Part shown: positions 27,053 to 36,094 of the stretch, one piece after another | Layout: the number at the start of each line of letters is the position of its first letter | How positions within the stretch are numbered: position 1 is the stretch's first letter | DNA from: Flavobacterium gyeonganense | GTDB lineage: Bacteria > Bacteroidota > Bacteroidia > Flavobacteriales > Flavobacteriaceae | Length of the DNA: 64,000 nucleotides | Direction of reading: 5' to 3' | NCBI RefSeq assembly: GCF_029625295.1 | Contig: NZ_CP121112.1 | Location: forward strand, 3,472,001-3,536,000 | Made by a program: the position numbers and the translations under genes | Notes under the pieces: model-generated | Database searches by the model: none | Seen by the model: only the letters and a program-made list of their open reading frames with translations | Told to the model about the DNA's origin: nothing

Positions 27053-28261
27053 TTAATGTAAAACTTTCTCTATAGCATTATTGATCCGGATTAAATCTTC
27101 TTCAAGGCTTCCGTGGTAACTTTTTCGGTGTTCGTTGATTAAAAATACAAGTTCTCTGATGTCATTTTCATTTTTTCCGGACTTATGATGCAGTTTTTTG
27201 ACGAAATCATCATCTAATTTAGATGTGTCCATCAAATATTCATTACGGATCCTTTCCAGAAAATAAATGATTTTTTTATCAATAATATTATCATGATCAC
27301 CTTCCTGATAATATAAATTTCCGATGGTTTTGGTAAAATCAACTGTTAAATTAGGTAATGGTTTTAGTATCGGGACTATCCTTTGTTTTCGTTTGGCATT
27401 AAAAAGGATAAATATCAATATTCCGATTAAAGATAAGTATAAAGCCCATTTTAAAGCAGGCTGACTTAAAATATAACGAAGCGGAGAACCTGAGATTGAT
27501 TCGCTGTTTTGCCCTTTTGTATACCAAAAAATATCGCCTTGCGGTACGTAAGAAAGGACACTTTGAGCATATTGATAATGATCGTCTTTTAATAAATGGA
27601 AATTAGAAAAAGCGGCTGGCTGAGTGTGTAAATAGAAGTACCCATTTACATACGGTACTTTAATGAAATTGATTCTTTTTTGATTTTCCTTATTCGCCTG
27701 ATAACCTAAAACAGTGGTTTGTAAAGTATCAATTTTTGAAAAATAGTATGAACCCATGCCTTCAGTTAAATGAAACTTTTTGTTCCCTAAATTTTTATTA
27801 GCAAGCCAAATTGAGGTGCTGTCAGAATATTGAAAATCGGTTCTGAAGTCAATTTTTAAGCTGTCTAAAAGTGGCTGTGGGAACGTTTTCATGCTCAGAA
27901 AAGCATTGTTTCCATGTGACACAAAATAAAAAAGCTCCGTCATTGACTGATCATCAATGGCAGCAAATTCTGTAATGTTAAAAAAAGTGCCCTTTATTTT
28001 ATACGTGCCCACAACGGTATCCGGAACATATTTTGAATCGAGGAACTCATAAGGGGTTAAAGCGGAAACTCTTTCAATCTTTTGTTTTTTTAAAAGACCG
28101 TCAATTTCTTTATCGAAAACATACAATCCAAGTGGAGTTTTATCATTCACAGAATAAGTCGGAGTCCAGTCAATTTTTTTAGGAGAATTGCCACCTGCTA
28201 TTAAAATTAAGGCAAAAACCAAAACCAGAATAGCGATATAAATTTTAATCGATTTACCCAT
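27053..28261 (-). CDS. DUF4350 domain membrane protein
   Basis: An N-terminal membrane helix (IYIAILVLVFALILIAGG) is followed by a large extracytoplasmic DUF4350 domain that starts TPLGLYVFDKEIDGLL, then a second membrane helix near residue 270 (ALYLSLIGILIFILF) and a charged cytoplasmic tail. DUF4350 proteins of this layout are regular members of MoxR-DUF58 clusters in Bacteroidetes; function unknown. It overlaps the upstream DUF4129 gene by 8 bases, indicating one operon. Confidence 0.82.
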   Translation of the reverse strand: MGKSIKIYIAILVLVFALILIAGGNSPKKIDWTPTYSVNDKTPLGLYVFDKEIDGLLKKQKIERVSALTPYEFLDSKYVPDTVVGTYKIKGTFFNITEFAAIDDQSMTELFYFVSHGNNAFLSMKTFPQPLLDSLKIDFRTDFQYSDSTSIWLANKNLGNKKFHLTEGMGSYYFSKIDTLQTTVLGYQANKENQKRINFIKVPYVNGYFYLHTQPAAFSNFHLLKDDHYQYAQSVLSYVPQGDIFWYTKGQNSESISGSPLRYILSQPALKWALYLSLIGILIFILFNAKRKQRIVPILKPLPNLTVDFTKTIGNLYYQEGDHDNIIDKKIIYFLERIRNEYLMDTSKLDDDFVKKLHHKSGKNENDIRELVFLINEHRKSYHGSLEEDLIRINNAIEKVLH

Positions 28262-29027
28262 GGTTAAAGGTTTTTATTGCATTTTTAAAACGGTTTTCTG
28301 CTTTTTCGAACATTCTTTCGTTAATTTCAAATTCGCCATACCAAATATAGTTATACACGTATGACAAATAGGTGAATTCGTCTTTATGAGCAGGGTTTTT
28401 GATTTCGTTTAAATAATCGGAATTGGTTTTTTCAATATCCCATTCGATGTAACGATTTTTGGCCATTACTTTTAACAACCATAAGTAATAGTATCGAATG
28501 GCAATTCTTTTTTCTCCTTTTTCAATAGATTCCTTAATGAGTTTTTCGAAATCCAGAAGGTGGATATTTTTTTCAATATCGGAGTAATGAACTACTTTTT
28601 GTTTCGCTTCCTTACTGAAAATCCATTTTCCTTCCTTTCCGATCAGAGCCTTTACAATCAGATAAATTACAAAAACCACAATTAGTACGGCCAGTATTTT
28701 AAGTAAAATTGCTACAAAATTAAGTGATGCCTGCGGGTTTTTAAAAGTAAAAATTTCATTAAGGACGTCTGCAAGCCATTCTTTAAAATGATCCCACCAA
28801 TTTTTTTCAGGTGTTTTTTGTTCGTAAACAAAATCACTGTCGGTATATTTTTTTTTGAAATTTTTCGGAAATGTTTTAGCCTCTATAGTATCTGAATCGA
28901 CATAAATATCAGACTCAGCATATTTTACTGACGCGACTTTTGGAGGCTCAGTTTTAACCAAAGTATCCTGCGCACTCATGTTATTGAAGCAAAAGAGAAA
29001 AGATAAAAGAAGTAAAATTCTATTCAT
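28254..29027 (-). CDS. DUF4129 domain protein
   Basis: A signal peptide (LLLLSFLFCFNNMSAQ), a periplasmic stretch of ~75 residues, a membrane helix (FVAILLKILAVLIVVFVIYLIV, residues about 103-124) and a cytoplasmic helical domain typical of DUF4129 (RIAIRYYYLWLLKVMAKN, FTYLSYVYNYIWYGEF). Function unknown. It overlaps the DUF4350 gene, and follows the SpoIIM-like gene by 12 bases, so all are probably cotranscribed. Confidence 0.82.
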   Translation of the reverse strand: MNRILLLLSFLFCFNNMSAQDTLVKTEPPKVASVKYAESDIYVDSDTIEAKTFPKNFKKKYTDSDFVYEQKTPEKNWWDHFKEWLADVLNEIFTFKNPQASLNFVAILLKILAVLIVVFVIYLIVKALIGKEGKWIFSKEAKQKVVHYSDIEKNIHLLDFEKLIKESIEKGEKRIAIRYYYLWLLKVMAKNRYIEWDIEKTNSDYLNEIKNPAHKDEFTYLSYVYNYIWYGEFEINERMFEKAENRFKNAIKTFNHG

Positions 29028-29039
29028 TATTGGAAATCG

Positions 29040-30019
29040 TTAATTCAATTTGGCTGATAGCTGTCGTGTTTTTTTGTGAACAATAAAAGGATAAACCAAA
29101 TAATAAAAAGAGATGATACCCAATGTAAAAAGGATAATAAAACTGCTAAGCCAATTGGGCATATCAATAGAATATCGTGTAATAAAACCTTCCAGAAATC
29201 CGGCACTTATGGTAAAAGGAAATGTACTTAGAAAGATTTTGAAACTGTTTTTAAAGCCTATTTTAAATGAATTTGTTCTCGAAAAAGTTTTAGGAAATAA
29301 AATAGAAGCTCCTAAGATGAATCCGGCAGCAGTTTCAATTACAATGGCAAAAATTTCCATAGCACCATGAATCCAGATTCCGCGGACACTTTTCCAGAAT
29401 ACATTTTGTTCGAAAAAAAGTATTGAAATGCGCCCAGCATAATGCCGTTTTGAGAGGAAATATAAAAAGTGCCAATTCCGCCAAAAAGTCCCCAAATATA
29501 GCATCTGGCTCCTACATAAAGGTTGTTCATGGTAATTCCAACAAAACTTCCCCAGTTGCTTCCTGAGCCGTAAACCGCCATTGGATTTCCCTTTTTGATG
29601 TTGTCCAAAGTCATGTTTACATAACCATCACCTAAAATTAAACGGACAAAATCATGGTCATATCTGGCCGAAATCACACCAATGGCAACGGTTGCAAAAA
29701 ACAGGACAAATGCATAGAGCAAATACCTCCTGTAATCGTAAACCAGAAGAGGGACTTCGGTTTTAAAAAATTCAAAAAATCTGTTTTTTTCAGCTCGTTT
29801 GGTTTTGTAAATCTTTTGATAAATCTGTGATGCCAGATGATTTAAGTAAATTACTGTTTTACTTTTTGGATAATACGTTTGTGCATACGACAGGTCATTC
29901 ATCATTTGAATGTACAAATTAGCTAACTCATCAGGATTTTTTTTAGCTTTACCAAAAATAGCCAGTTCAAATTCCAGCCATTTTTCTTTATTTTGTTTTA
30001 TGAATGCAACTTCTCTCAT
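29040..30019 (-). pseudogene. SpoIIM/DUF95-family membrane protein gene with a -1 frameshift
   Basis: One gene read in two frames. The N-terminal part (from ATG 30019: REVAFIKQNKEKWLEFE through NGIMLGAFQYFF) and the C-terminal part (FEQNVFWKSVRGIWIHGAMEI to KKTRQLSAKLN) together make a complete SpoIIM-like multi-pass membrane protein. The break is at a run of seven A on the plus strand (29413-29419); eight would restore YFFFEQNVFW. As written, the first frame ends ~20 residues later with unrelated sequence. The neighbours (divergent RDD protein; DUF4129, DUF4350, MoxR and DUF58 downstream) are intact. A sequencing error is as likely as a true mutation. Confidence 0.8.
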
Positions 30020-30039
30020 TGAGGGCTAAAATATAAAAT

Positions 30040-30786
30040 ATGTCAGAATTATCTATAAACACAACACAAAATGTCAAAATAAATTTTATCGCCGCTTCTG
30101 CAGGCGAGCGAATTGGTTCTTATTTTATCGATTTGGTGATCAAAATAGCCTATGGGATAGTGGTTTACCTGATTTTTTTCAATTGGCTCAATCTGGATCT
30201 TTTATTTAAAAATTTAGATCAGTGGTCTGTGGGGACAATTCTTTTAGGATTTTATTTCCCGGTTATGATTTATTCGCTTACTCTTGAAAGCATTTTTGAA
30301 GGACAAACGATAGGAAAAAAACTGAACAAAATAAAAGTGGTTAAAATTGACGGATATCAGGCAGGATTTGGGGACTATTTGATGAGATGGTTTTTTAGAT
30401 TGATAGATATTTCGATTTTTAACGGAATTATAGCTCTCATTACTGTAGTTTCAAGTAAAAAAGGGCAGAGGCTTGGCGATATGGTTGCAGGGACTTCAGT
30501 AATTACCCTGAAAAATAAAATTAATATCAGCCATACCATTTTAGAAGAAATAGAAGAAACCTATGTGCCAACCTATCCTCTCGTTATTAAATTGTCAGAC
30601 AATGATATGCGTATCATAAAGGAAACATTTTTAAGGGCTGAAGCCAAAAATGATTATGAGATTATTTATAAATTAGTTCATAAAATTGAAAATGTCACCG
30701 GAATCAAAAATCAGTCCATTGGAGATCCCACAGGTTTTATCCGTACTGTTTTGAAAGATTATAATTTCTATACTCAGAATATGTAA
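30040..30786 (+). CDS. RDD-family membrane protein
   Basis: Integral membrane protein with the RDD domain in about residues 15-160: AASAGERIGSYFIDLVIK at the start, three to four helices, and GQTIGKKLNKIKVVK and SKKGQRLGDMVAGTSVI, which match the family arginine/aspartate positions. A hydrophilic C-terminal ~85 residues follows. The gene is divergent from the SpoIIM-like gene with only 20 bases between start codons. RDD and SpoIIM proteins commonly sit together at MoxR-DUF58 loci. Transport or scaffold role is unproven. Confidence 0.85.
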   Translation: MSELSINTTQNVKINFIAASAGERIGSYFIDLVIKIAYGIVVYLIFFNWLNLDLLFKNLDQWSVGTILLGFYFPVMIYSLTLESIFEGQTIGKKLNKIKVVKIDGYQAGFGDYLMRWFFRLIDISIFNGIIALITVVSSKKGQRLGDMVAGTSVITLKNKINISHTILEEIEETYVPTYPLVIKLSDNDMRIIKETFLRAEAKNDYEIIYKLVHKIENVTGIKNQSIGDPTGFIRTVLKDYNFYTQNM

Positions 30787-30873
30787 AATTACAATATCAA
30801 TGACAGAGACAATGTCAAATTAAAAAAAAAATAATCTTTAAAACTTAACTAATCAAAATCTTAGAACTTTATA

Positions 30874-31479
30874 ATGATGTTCAACCTTTTAGACATTATT
30901 GGTACAATGGCGTTTGCAATGTCAGGAGCTTTAACGGCCATGCATAAAAAACTGGATCCGTTTGGTGTTTTTATCATTGCCTTTGTTACGGCAGTCGGTG
31001 GCGGAACGCTTCGTGATGTTTTAATAGGAAGAACTCCTGTGACCTGGATGCTGGATTTAAAATATGTGTATGTAATTATTTTAGGGTTTATTTTGGCAAT
31101 TCTTTTCAGGAAAAAATTTGACAAACTCCGTACCTCACTATTTTTATTTGACACCATCGGCTTGGGAGTTTTTACCTTAATCGGACTTGAAAAAGGCATT
31201 ACAATTGGCCTGCATCCGGTCATTTGTATTGCATTAGGAACAATGACCGCTTGTTTTGGCGGAGTAATTCGGGATATTTTATGTACTGAAATCCCAACCA
31301 TTTTCAGAAGGGAAATTTATGCCACGATTTGTATTTTTGGTGGAATTGTATTTTTTGCATTGCGAAGTTTAGATTTAGATAATGATATTTTATATTTAAC
31401 GACTTCAGTTGTTATAATTTCGGTTCGGTTACTAGCTGTAAAATTCAAATGGTATTTACCGGCATTCGATCATAAATAA
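30874..31479 (+). CDS. TRIC-type cation channel family protein (YicG-like, UPF0126)
   Basis: Seven-helix inner-membrane protein related to trimeric intracellular cation channels. Two repeat units are visible, each with the glycine-rich kink motif: AVGGGTLRDVLIG and FGGVIRDILCTE. The N-terminal IIGTMAFAMSGALTA is family-typical. Length (201 aa) is usual. Bacterial members conduct monovalent cations in vitro; physiological role is not known. The start may be either of two adjacent ATG codons (30874 or 30877). Confidence 0.88.
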   Translation: MMFNLLDIIGTMAFAMSGALTAMHKKLDPFGVFIIAFVTAVGGGTLRDVLIGRTPVTWMLDLKYVYVIILGFILAILFRKKFDKLRTSLFLFDTIGLGVFTLIGLEKGITIGLHPVICIALGTMTACFGGVIRDILCTEIPTIFRREIYATICIFGGIVFFALRSLDLDNDILYLTTSVVIISVRLLAVKFKWYLPAFDHK

Positions 31480-31487
31480 AAAAGAAA

Positions 31488-32438
31488 TTGAATAAATATA
31501 CCGTAAAAAAATATACCGAAAACGATTATAAAATATGGAATGACTTTATTGCTCAGGCCAAAAATGCCACGTTTCTTTTTCATCGGGATTTTATGGAATA
31601 TCACAAAGATCGTTTTGAGGATTATTCCCTAATGGTTTTTGAAGGAGAAAAACTCGTTGCTGTTTTGCCGGCTAATATATCAGAAAAAATGCTGTATTCA
31701 CATCAGGGACTGACTTATGGTGGGTTAGTGTTTTCTTCTAAATTCAAAGCAGAAAAAGTAGAATTGATTTTAGATGAAATTTTATTTTTTATAAAAAAAA
31801 ATGCAATTGATACTTTTTACTATAAACCAGTTCCAGGTTTTTATTTTTCGAAAGGGAATGAGGAAATAGATTTCTTTTTAATTAAGAAAGGCGCTTTGTT
31901 AGAGAAAAAGGAAATGAATCTGGCAGTGAATTTGACAATTCCATTAGAAATATCCAAAAGTAAATTGAAACATTTCAGAAGAATCGAAAATCTTCATTTG
32001 AAAATTATTGAAGAACAAAATCTGTATCCTTTTTGGGAGAAAGTTTTAGAGCCAAGATTAGCAGAAAAACATAATGCAAGGCCTGTTCATACAAAAGAAG
32101 AAATTACGTTATTGAAGAAAAGTTTTCCTGAAAATATTAGACAATTTTCAATTTATAATGAAAGTGAAATTATTGCCGGAATTACTGTCTTTGAGACAGA
32201 AAAGATTGTGAAGTCGCAATATGGGGCTACAACAAAAAAAGGAGAAGAAGTAAGAGCGCTGGATTTTTTATTCATTAATTTAATTGAAAAATATAAAAGT
32301 GAAGGAAAATGTTTTTTTGACATGGGAATTGTAGTAGATAATAACGAAAAAGGCTATAATGCTGGACTTTTAAAACAGAAAGAAGAGTTAGGGTGTTCAG
32401 TCTTTAACCAGGATTTTTATAAAATGAGTATTAAATGA
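31488..32438 (+). CDS. FemAB-like/GNAT acyltransferase of a surface-sugar locus
   Basis: Cytoplasmic acyltransferase of the double-GNAT (FemAB-like) type. The N-terminal half has [22 protein letters not shown]; the C-terminal half has [20 protein letters not shown] and [28 protein letters not shown], typical of the acetyl-donor fold. The start is TTG at 31488, 9 bases after the TRIC gene stop. Its stop overlaps the ATG of the following sugar aminotransferase (ATGA), so the two are translationally coupled; acylation of the amino sugar made by that enzyme is a reasonable inference. Confidence 0.75.
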   Translation: MNKYTVKKYTENDYKIWNDFIAQAKNATFLFHRDFMEYHKDRFEDYSLMVFEGEKLVAVLPANISEKMLYSHQGLTYGGLVFSSKFKAEKVELILDEILFFIKKNAIDTFYYKPVPGFYFSKGNEEIDFFLIKKGALLEKKEMNLAVNLTIPLEISKSKLKHFRRIENLHLKIIEEQNLYPFWEKVLEPRLAEKHNARPVHTKEEITLLKKSFPENIRQFSIYNESEIIAGITVFETEKIVKSQYGATTKKGEEVRALDFLFINLIEKYKSEGKCFFDMGIVVDNNEKGYNAGLLKQKEELGCSVFNQDFYKMSIK

Positions 32439-33533
32439 TAAAATTTCTAGACCTAAAAAAATAAATGAGTCTTACGAAAGTGATTTTCAGGAAAAACTGA
32501 AATCAGTTTTGGAAAATAGCTGGTATATTTTAGGAAAAGAAACAGAAACATTTGAAAATGCTTTCGCCGAATATTGTAATTCAAAATATTGTATAGGTGT
32601 TGGTAACGGATTCGATGCTTTGGTTCTTATTTTTAAAGGTTATATTCAATTAGGCAAACTTCAAAAAGGAGATGAGGTTATTGTTCCGGCAAATACTTTT
32701 GTTGCCAGTATTTTAGCCATTTTAGAAGCAGGGTTGATTCCGGTTTTAATTGAACCTAAATTAGAAACGTACAATATCAACCCGGATTTAATTTTAGAAA
32801 AAATTACTTCAAAAACAAAAGCTATTTTAGTGGTTCATCTCTATGGGCAATTGGCAGAAATGAATCAAATTCATGCAATTGCCGTTCAAAATAATTTAGT
32901 CGTTATTGAAGATGCGGCTCAGGCACACGGGGCAATCAGCAATCAAAAATCAGCAATCAAAAACAAGCAGTCTAGCGTAGCGTATAGTTTTTACCCGGGA
33001 AAAAATTTAGGTGCTTTAGGAGATGGAGGCGCAATTACTACAAATGATCCTGAGTTGGCAAAAGTGCTTTTTTCTCTTCGAAATTATGGTTGTCAAAAAA
33101 ATACCATAACGAGTTTGTAGGCGTGAATTCACGATTAGATGAATTACAGGCAGCATTTTTAAATCTGAAATTGCCTAATTTAAATGAAGATAATCAAAAA
33201 CGACGTGAAGTTGCCAGACGTTATTTAACCGAAATTAAAAATAATAAAATAATTTTGCCATTTTGGGATTTCTCTCACAATCACGTCTTCCATTTGTTTG
33301 TTATCCGAACTGAAAACAGGAATGAATTGCAAAATTATTTGTTAGAAAACGGAATTCAGACCATGATTCACTACCCGATTCCGCCACACAAACAAAAAGC
33401 ATTTTTACACTGGAATGATTTATTTTTTCCCATTACTGAAAAAATACATAATGAGGTTTTGAGTTTACCAATGAGTCCTGCTTTGACAAATGATGAGGTA
33501 AGTTTTGTTGTTGAAATTTTAAATCAATATTAA
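32435..33533 (+). pseudogene. DegT/DnrJ/EryC1 sugar aminotransferase gene with two -1 frameshifts
   Basis: PLP-dependent 3-amino-deoxysugar transaminase (QdtB/FdtB/VioA-like), broken twice. ATG 32435 begins MIKFLDLKK and then hits a stop because the A run at 32455-32461 has seven, not eight, A. The middle piece ([17 protein letters not shown] to SLRNYGCQK) contains the PLP lysine in [16 protein letters not shown] second seven-A run at 33095-33101 shifts the frame again; with eight, it continues [22 protein letters not shown] to the normal C-terminus. Coupled to the acyltransferase upstream and followed by a flippase. Two identical indel types suggest sequencing error or slippage rather than old decay, as the rest is well preserved. 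Confidence 0.82.
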
Positions 33534-33535
33534 AA

Positions 33536-34813
33536 TTGAACCCTATAAAAAAAATAATAGAAACAGATCTGTTTAAAATTACCTCTTTAAACAGTCTGAG
33601 TGTATTATTGAAAATTGGGATAGGATTGATTACCTCAAAATTACTGGCTGTTTTTGTTGGTCCCAGCGGAATGGCTTTGGTCGGCAATCTTCGAAATTTT
33701 TCATCATCGTTAGAAAGTATTACGACTCTTGGCTTTCAAAATGGGGTTGTAAAATATGTAGCAGAACACAAAAATGATAAATCACAACTTCAAAAAATAA
33801 TTGCGACGGCATTTATCAGCTTATTATTTGTTGCTGTTGTTTCAAGCTTTATTTTGTTCTTCTTAGCAGGGTTTTGGAACAGACAAATTTTTGGAAATAA
33901 TTTTGATTATCAAATAATTTTTAAAGCGATAGCTTTAGTGTTACCCTGGTATGCAATTTCGGTTTTTTTGCTTTCAGTTATTAATGGCCTGGGAAAGTTT
34001 AAGGAAGTAATTTGGATAAACATCACAGGGAATGCAATAGGTTTGTTGGTTTCAGTTTATATGATTTGGAATTATAAAACCCTGGGAGCTTTGCTTTCGA
34101 TAGTAATTTCACCTTCATTATTGTTTTTTGTTACGTTTTACTTCATCAGCAAAGAGCTTAGTCTTTCATCAATAATTAAATTTCGCAATTTTGATTTTGA
34201 TACTATAAAAAAATTATCATCATATTCCCTTATGGCTTTGGTCTCCTCTGTGTTAGGACCATTGGTTTATTTGGTCATTCGAAAAAATGTAATTGATGTG
34301 GTTGGATTGGAGCAAGCCGGTTTTTGGGAAACGATGACCAGGATTTCAACTTATTATATGATGTTTATTACGACAATTTTAAGTGTGTATTTTTTTCCGA
34401 AATTGTCAATAGCCAAAAATAACAAAGAGACACAAAGTATTTTCCTGACTTTTTATAAAAATATTTTACCACTATTTGTACTTGCAGTAACCGTTATTTA
34501 TTTTGCCCGGTTTTTTATTGTAAAATTCCTCTTTACTCCTGATTTTTTGCCGGTTACGACTTTGTTTTTTTGGCAATTAACGGGCGATATTCTAAAATCT
34601 GCAGCATGGGTTTTAGGATTTCAGTTTTTTGCAAAAAAAATGACTAAAGCTTTTATTCTTTCAGAAATAGCTTCACTTACTGTTTTGTATTTTTTGAGTC
34701 ATTATTTTGTTGTAGTATTCGGTATACAGGGAATCGTTATGGCTCAGGCTTTAGATAATTTTATTTACCTGTTGGGTTTAGCTTTTTATTTTAGGAAAAG
34801 TTTGTTTGGATAG
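33536..34813 (+). CDS. O-antigen/polysaccharide flippase (Wzx type)
   Basis: Polytopic inner-membrane protein of the PST/MATE-like flippase family, moving undecaprenyl-linked glycan units to the periplasmic face. About 12 hydrophobic helices span the whole 425 residues. The N-terminal TSLNSLSVLLKIGIGLITSKLLA and AVFVGPSGMALVGNLRNF are typical of WzxE-like translocases. The start is TTG at 33536, two bases after the aminotransferase stop, so it belongs to the same operon. It is the last gene before the RHS locus. Confidence 0.87.
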   Translation: MNPIKKIIETDLFKITSLNSLSVLLKIGIGLITSKLLAVFVGPSGMALVGNLRNFSSSLESITTLGFQNGVVKYVAEHKNDKSQLQKIIATAFISLLFVAVVSSFILFFLAGFWNRQIFGNNFDYQIIFKAIALVLPWYAISVFLLSVINGLGKFKEVIWINITGNAIGLLVSVYMIWNYKTLGALLSIVISPSLLFFVTFYFISKELSLSSIIKFRNFDFDTIKKLSSYSLMALVSSVLGPLVYLVIRKNVIDVVGLEQAGFWETMTRISTYYMMFITTILSVYFFPKLSIAKNNKETQSIFLTFYKNILPLFVLAVTVIYFARFFIVKFLFTPDFLPVTTLFFWQLTGDILKSAAWVLGFQFFAKKMTKAFILSEIASLTVLYFLSHYFVVVFGIQGIVMAQALDNFIYLLGLAFYFRKSLFG

Positions 34814-35002
34814 GTTCTTAGAATTATCATTTGTGATAGATGTGGGTGTATAGAATATTAAACAATCGCATCATTTTGTAAGTCAATAGTCATTTTTTTT
34901 CTTCTAAAATTATATTTATAATAATTTTTTATTCTTTTTTAAACAAAAAAATATTTTTCAATTTTAGATTTTTTTATTAAGAATAATTCCTTCTTTATTT
35001 AT

Positions 35003-35010
35003 TAATATTG
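35003..35010 (+). promoter_or_regulatory. Possible -7 element upstream of the RHS-locus genes
   Basis: TAATATTG differs from TAnnTTTG by one base and lies 31 bases before the first gene of the locus. The rest of the 228-base AT-rich gap shows no gene. Confidence 0.35.
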
Positions 35011-35041
35011 CACTGCTTTAAAATAAATAAATTCAGACAAA

Positions 35042-36025
35042 ATGAAAAATAAATTTACACTACTTTTTTTTGGAATTCTTTTTTTAAATACAACTCTTCA
35101 TGCACAAATTAGTACCGGATCTGGTGGGGCAACAAGTGTACTGCCTAATAGTACAACTACAAATACGAATGTAGGAATAGGAACTACTGAACCTTCAGGT
35201 AGATTAGAAATTGCCGGATTTCCAGCTGTTAATACTACATATACTTTTTTAAATGCAGGAGATTCTTTTTCTAAAAGCCTTTTATTGAATATAGGAACCT
35301 TGAGGGAAAATTCTAGTCCGGTAGGTAAAGCCCGATTATTAACTTTTTATGATGTCCCTCCGTCTAATATTTATCCTAATGCTCAAACTATGTTAGCTAT
35401 AGAAGATAGAAATGATGCTAATCGATTAAGACATACGGCAAGGGCAAATAGTTGGAGCAATTTCACACTTAGCGATAGAGCTCAAAAACTTGTATTTGAA
35501 GTGTATGAAAATGATGAGGCAGGAATTTTAACTTTGCCGAAGCCTGATTCATATTTGACAATTGGTGGCACACAAGCCTGGCCGATACCGTATAGATTGA
35601 TGGTAAAAAATGGTAATTCAAAATTTGAAGGAACCGTATATGTGGATACAAATTTGGGCATCGGAACTTCAAACTTTACAGACGGCCCGGATACTTATAG
35701 ACTTTCTGTAAAAGGAAAAGTAAGGGCAGAAGAAGTAAAAGTCTACAACACCTGGGCTGATTATGTTTTTGCAAACAACTACGATTTGAAACCACTTGCA
35801 AAAGTAGAGGAGTACATCACTCAAAATGGTCATTTACCAAATGTACCCTCTGCAAAAGAAATTACCGAAAAAGGGCTGGAACTGGGAGAAATGGCAAAAA
35901 TCCAGCAGGAAAAAATCGAAGAACTTACATTGTATTTAATTCAGCAGAATAAGCAACTTGAAGAACAAAAAGCTGTATTTAATACAACAGAACAAAGAAA
36001 TGGAAGAATTAAAAGCTCAGGTTAA
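35042..36025 (+). CDS. Secreted protein with C-terminal coiled coil, RHS-locus paralogue A (frameshifted tail)
   Basis: Signal peptide KNKFTLLFFGILFLNTTLHAQ, then a low-complexity GSGGA/TTTNTN stretch, a NVGIGTTEP block typical of Bacteroidetes fibre- or adhesin-like proteins, and a C-terminal module (VRAEEVKVYNTWADYVF, NGHLPNVPSAKEI, GEMAKIQQEKIEELTLYLI) predicted to form a coiled coil. No enzyme motif is seen. The next gene is a close paralogue. The last ~20 codons read out of frame: removing one A from the run at 35967-35971 restores a second LYLIQQNK unit and the ending LKAQVKALLASKK, with stop at 36048-36050. Function is unknown; position suggests a role with the RHS protein. Confidence 0.75.
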   Translation: MKNKFTLLFFGILFLNTTLHAQISTGSGGATSVLPNSTTTNTNVGIGTTEPSGRLEIAGFPAVNTTYTFLNAGDSFSKSLLLNIGTLRENSSPVGKARLLTFYDVPPSNIYPNAQTMLAIEDRNDANRLRHTARANSWSNFTLSDRAQKLVFEVYENDEAGILTLPKPDSYLTIGGTQAWPIPYRLMVKNGNSKFEGTVYVDTNLGIGTSNFTDGPDTYRLSVKGKVRAEEVKVYNTWADYVFANNYDLKPLAKVEEYITQNGHLPNVPSAKEITEKGLELGEMAKIQQEKIEELTLYLIQQNKQLEEQKAVFNTTEQRNGRIKSSG

Positions 36026-36094
36026 AGCTTTATTGGCTTCTAAAAAATGATTTTAAACTTAGAAAACTTATCCCTAAAATAATCAAATCAGGCA

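Noticed and set aside
29413..29419. Programmed ribosomal frameshifting in the SpoIIM gene
   Set aside because: No stimulatory hairpin or typical slippery heptamer context was seen beyond the bare A/T run; a simple indel is the simpler explanation.
29040..29504. Separate small membrane protein gene
   Set aside because: It is the C-terminal half of the SpoIIM-like protein; the join is explained by one missing base at 29413-29419.
30861..31301. Open frame opposite the TRIC gene
   Set aside because: Antisense shadow; the plus-strand protein has clear channel-family motifs.
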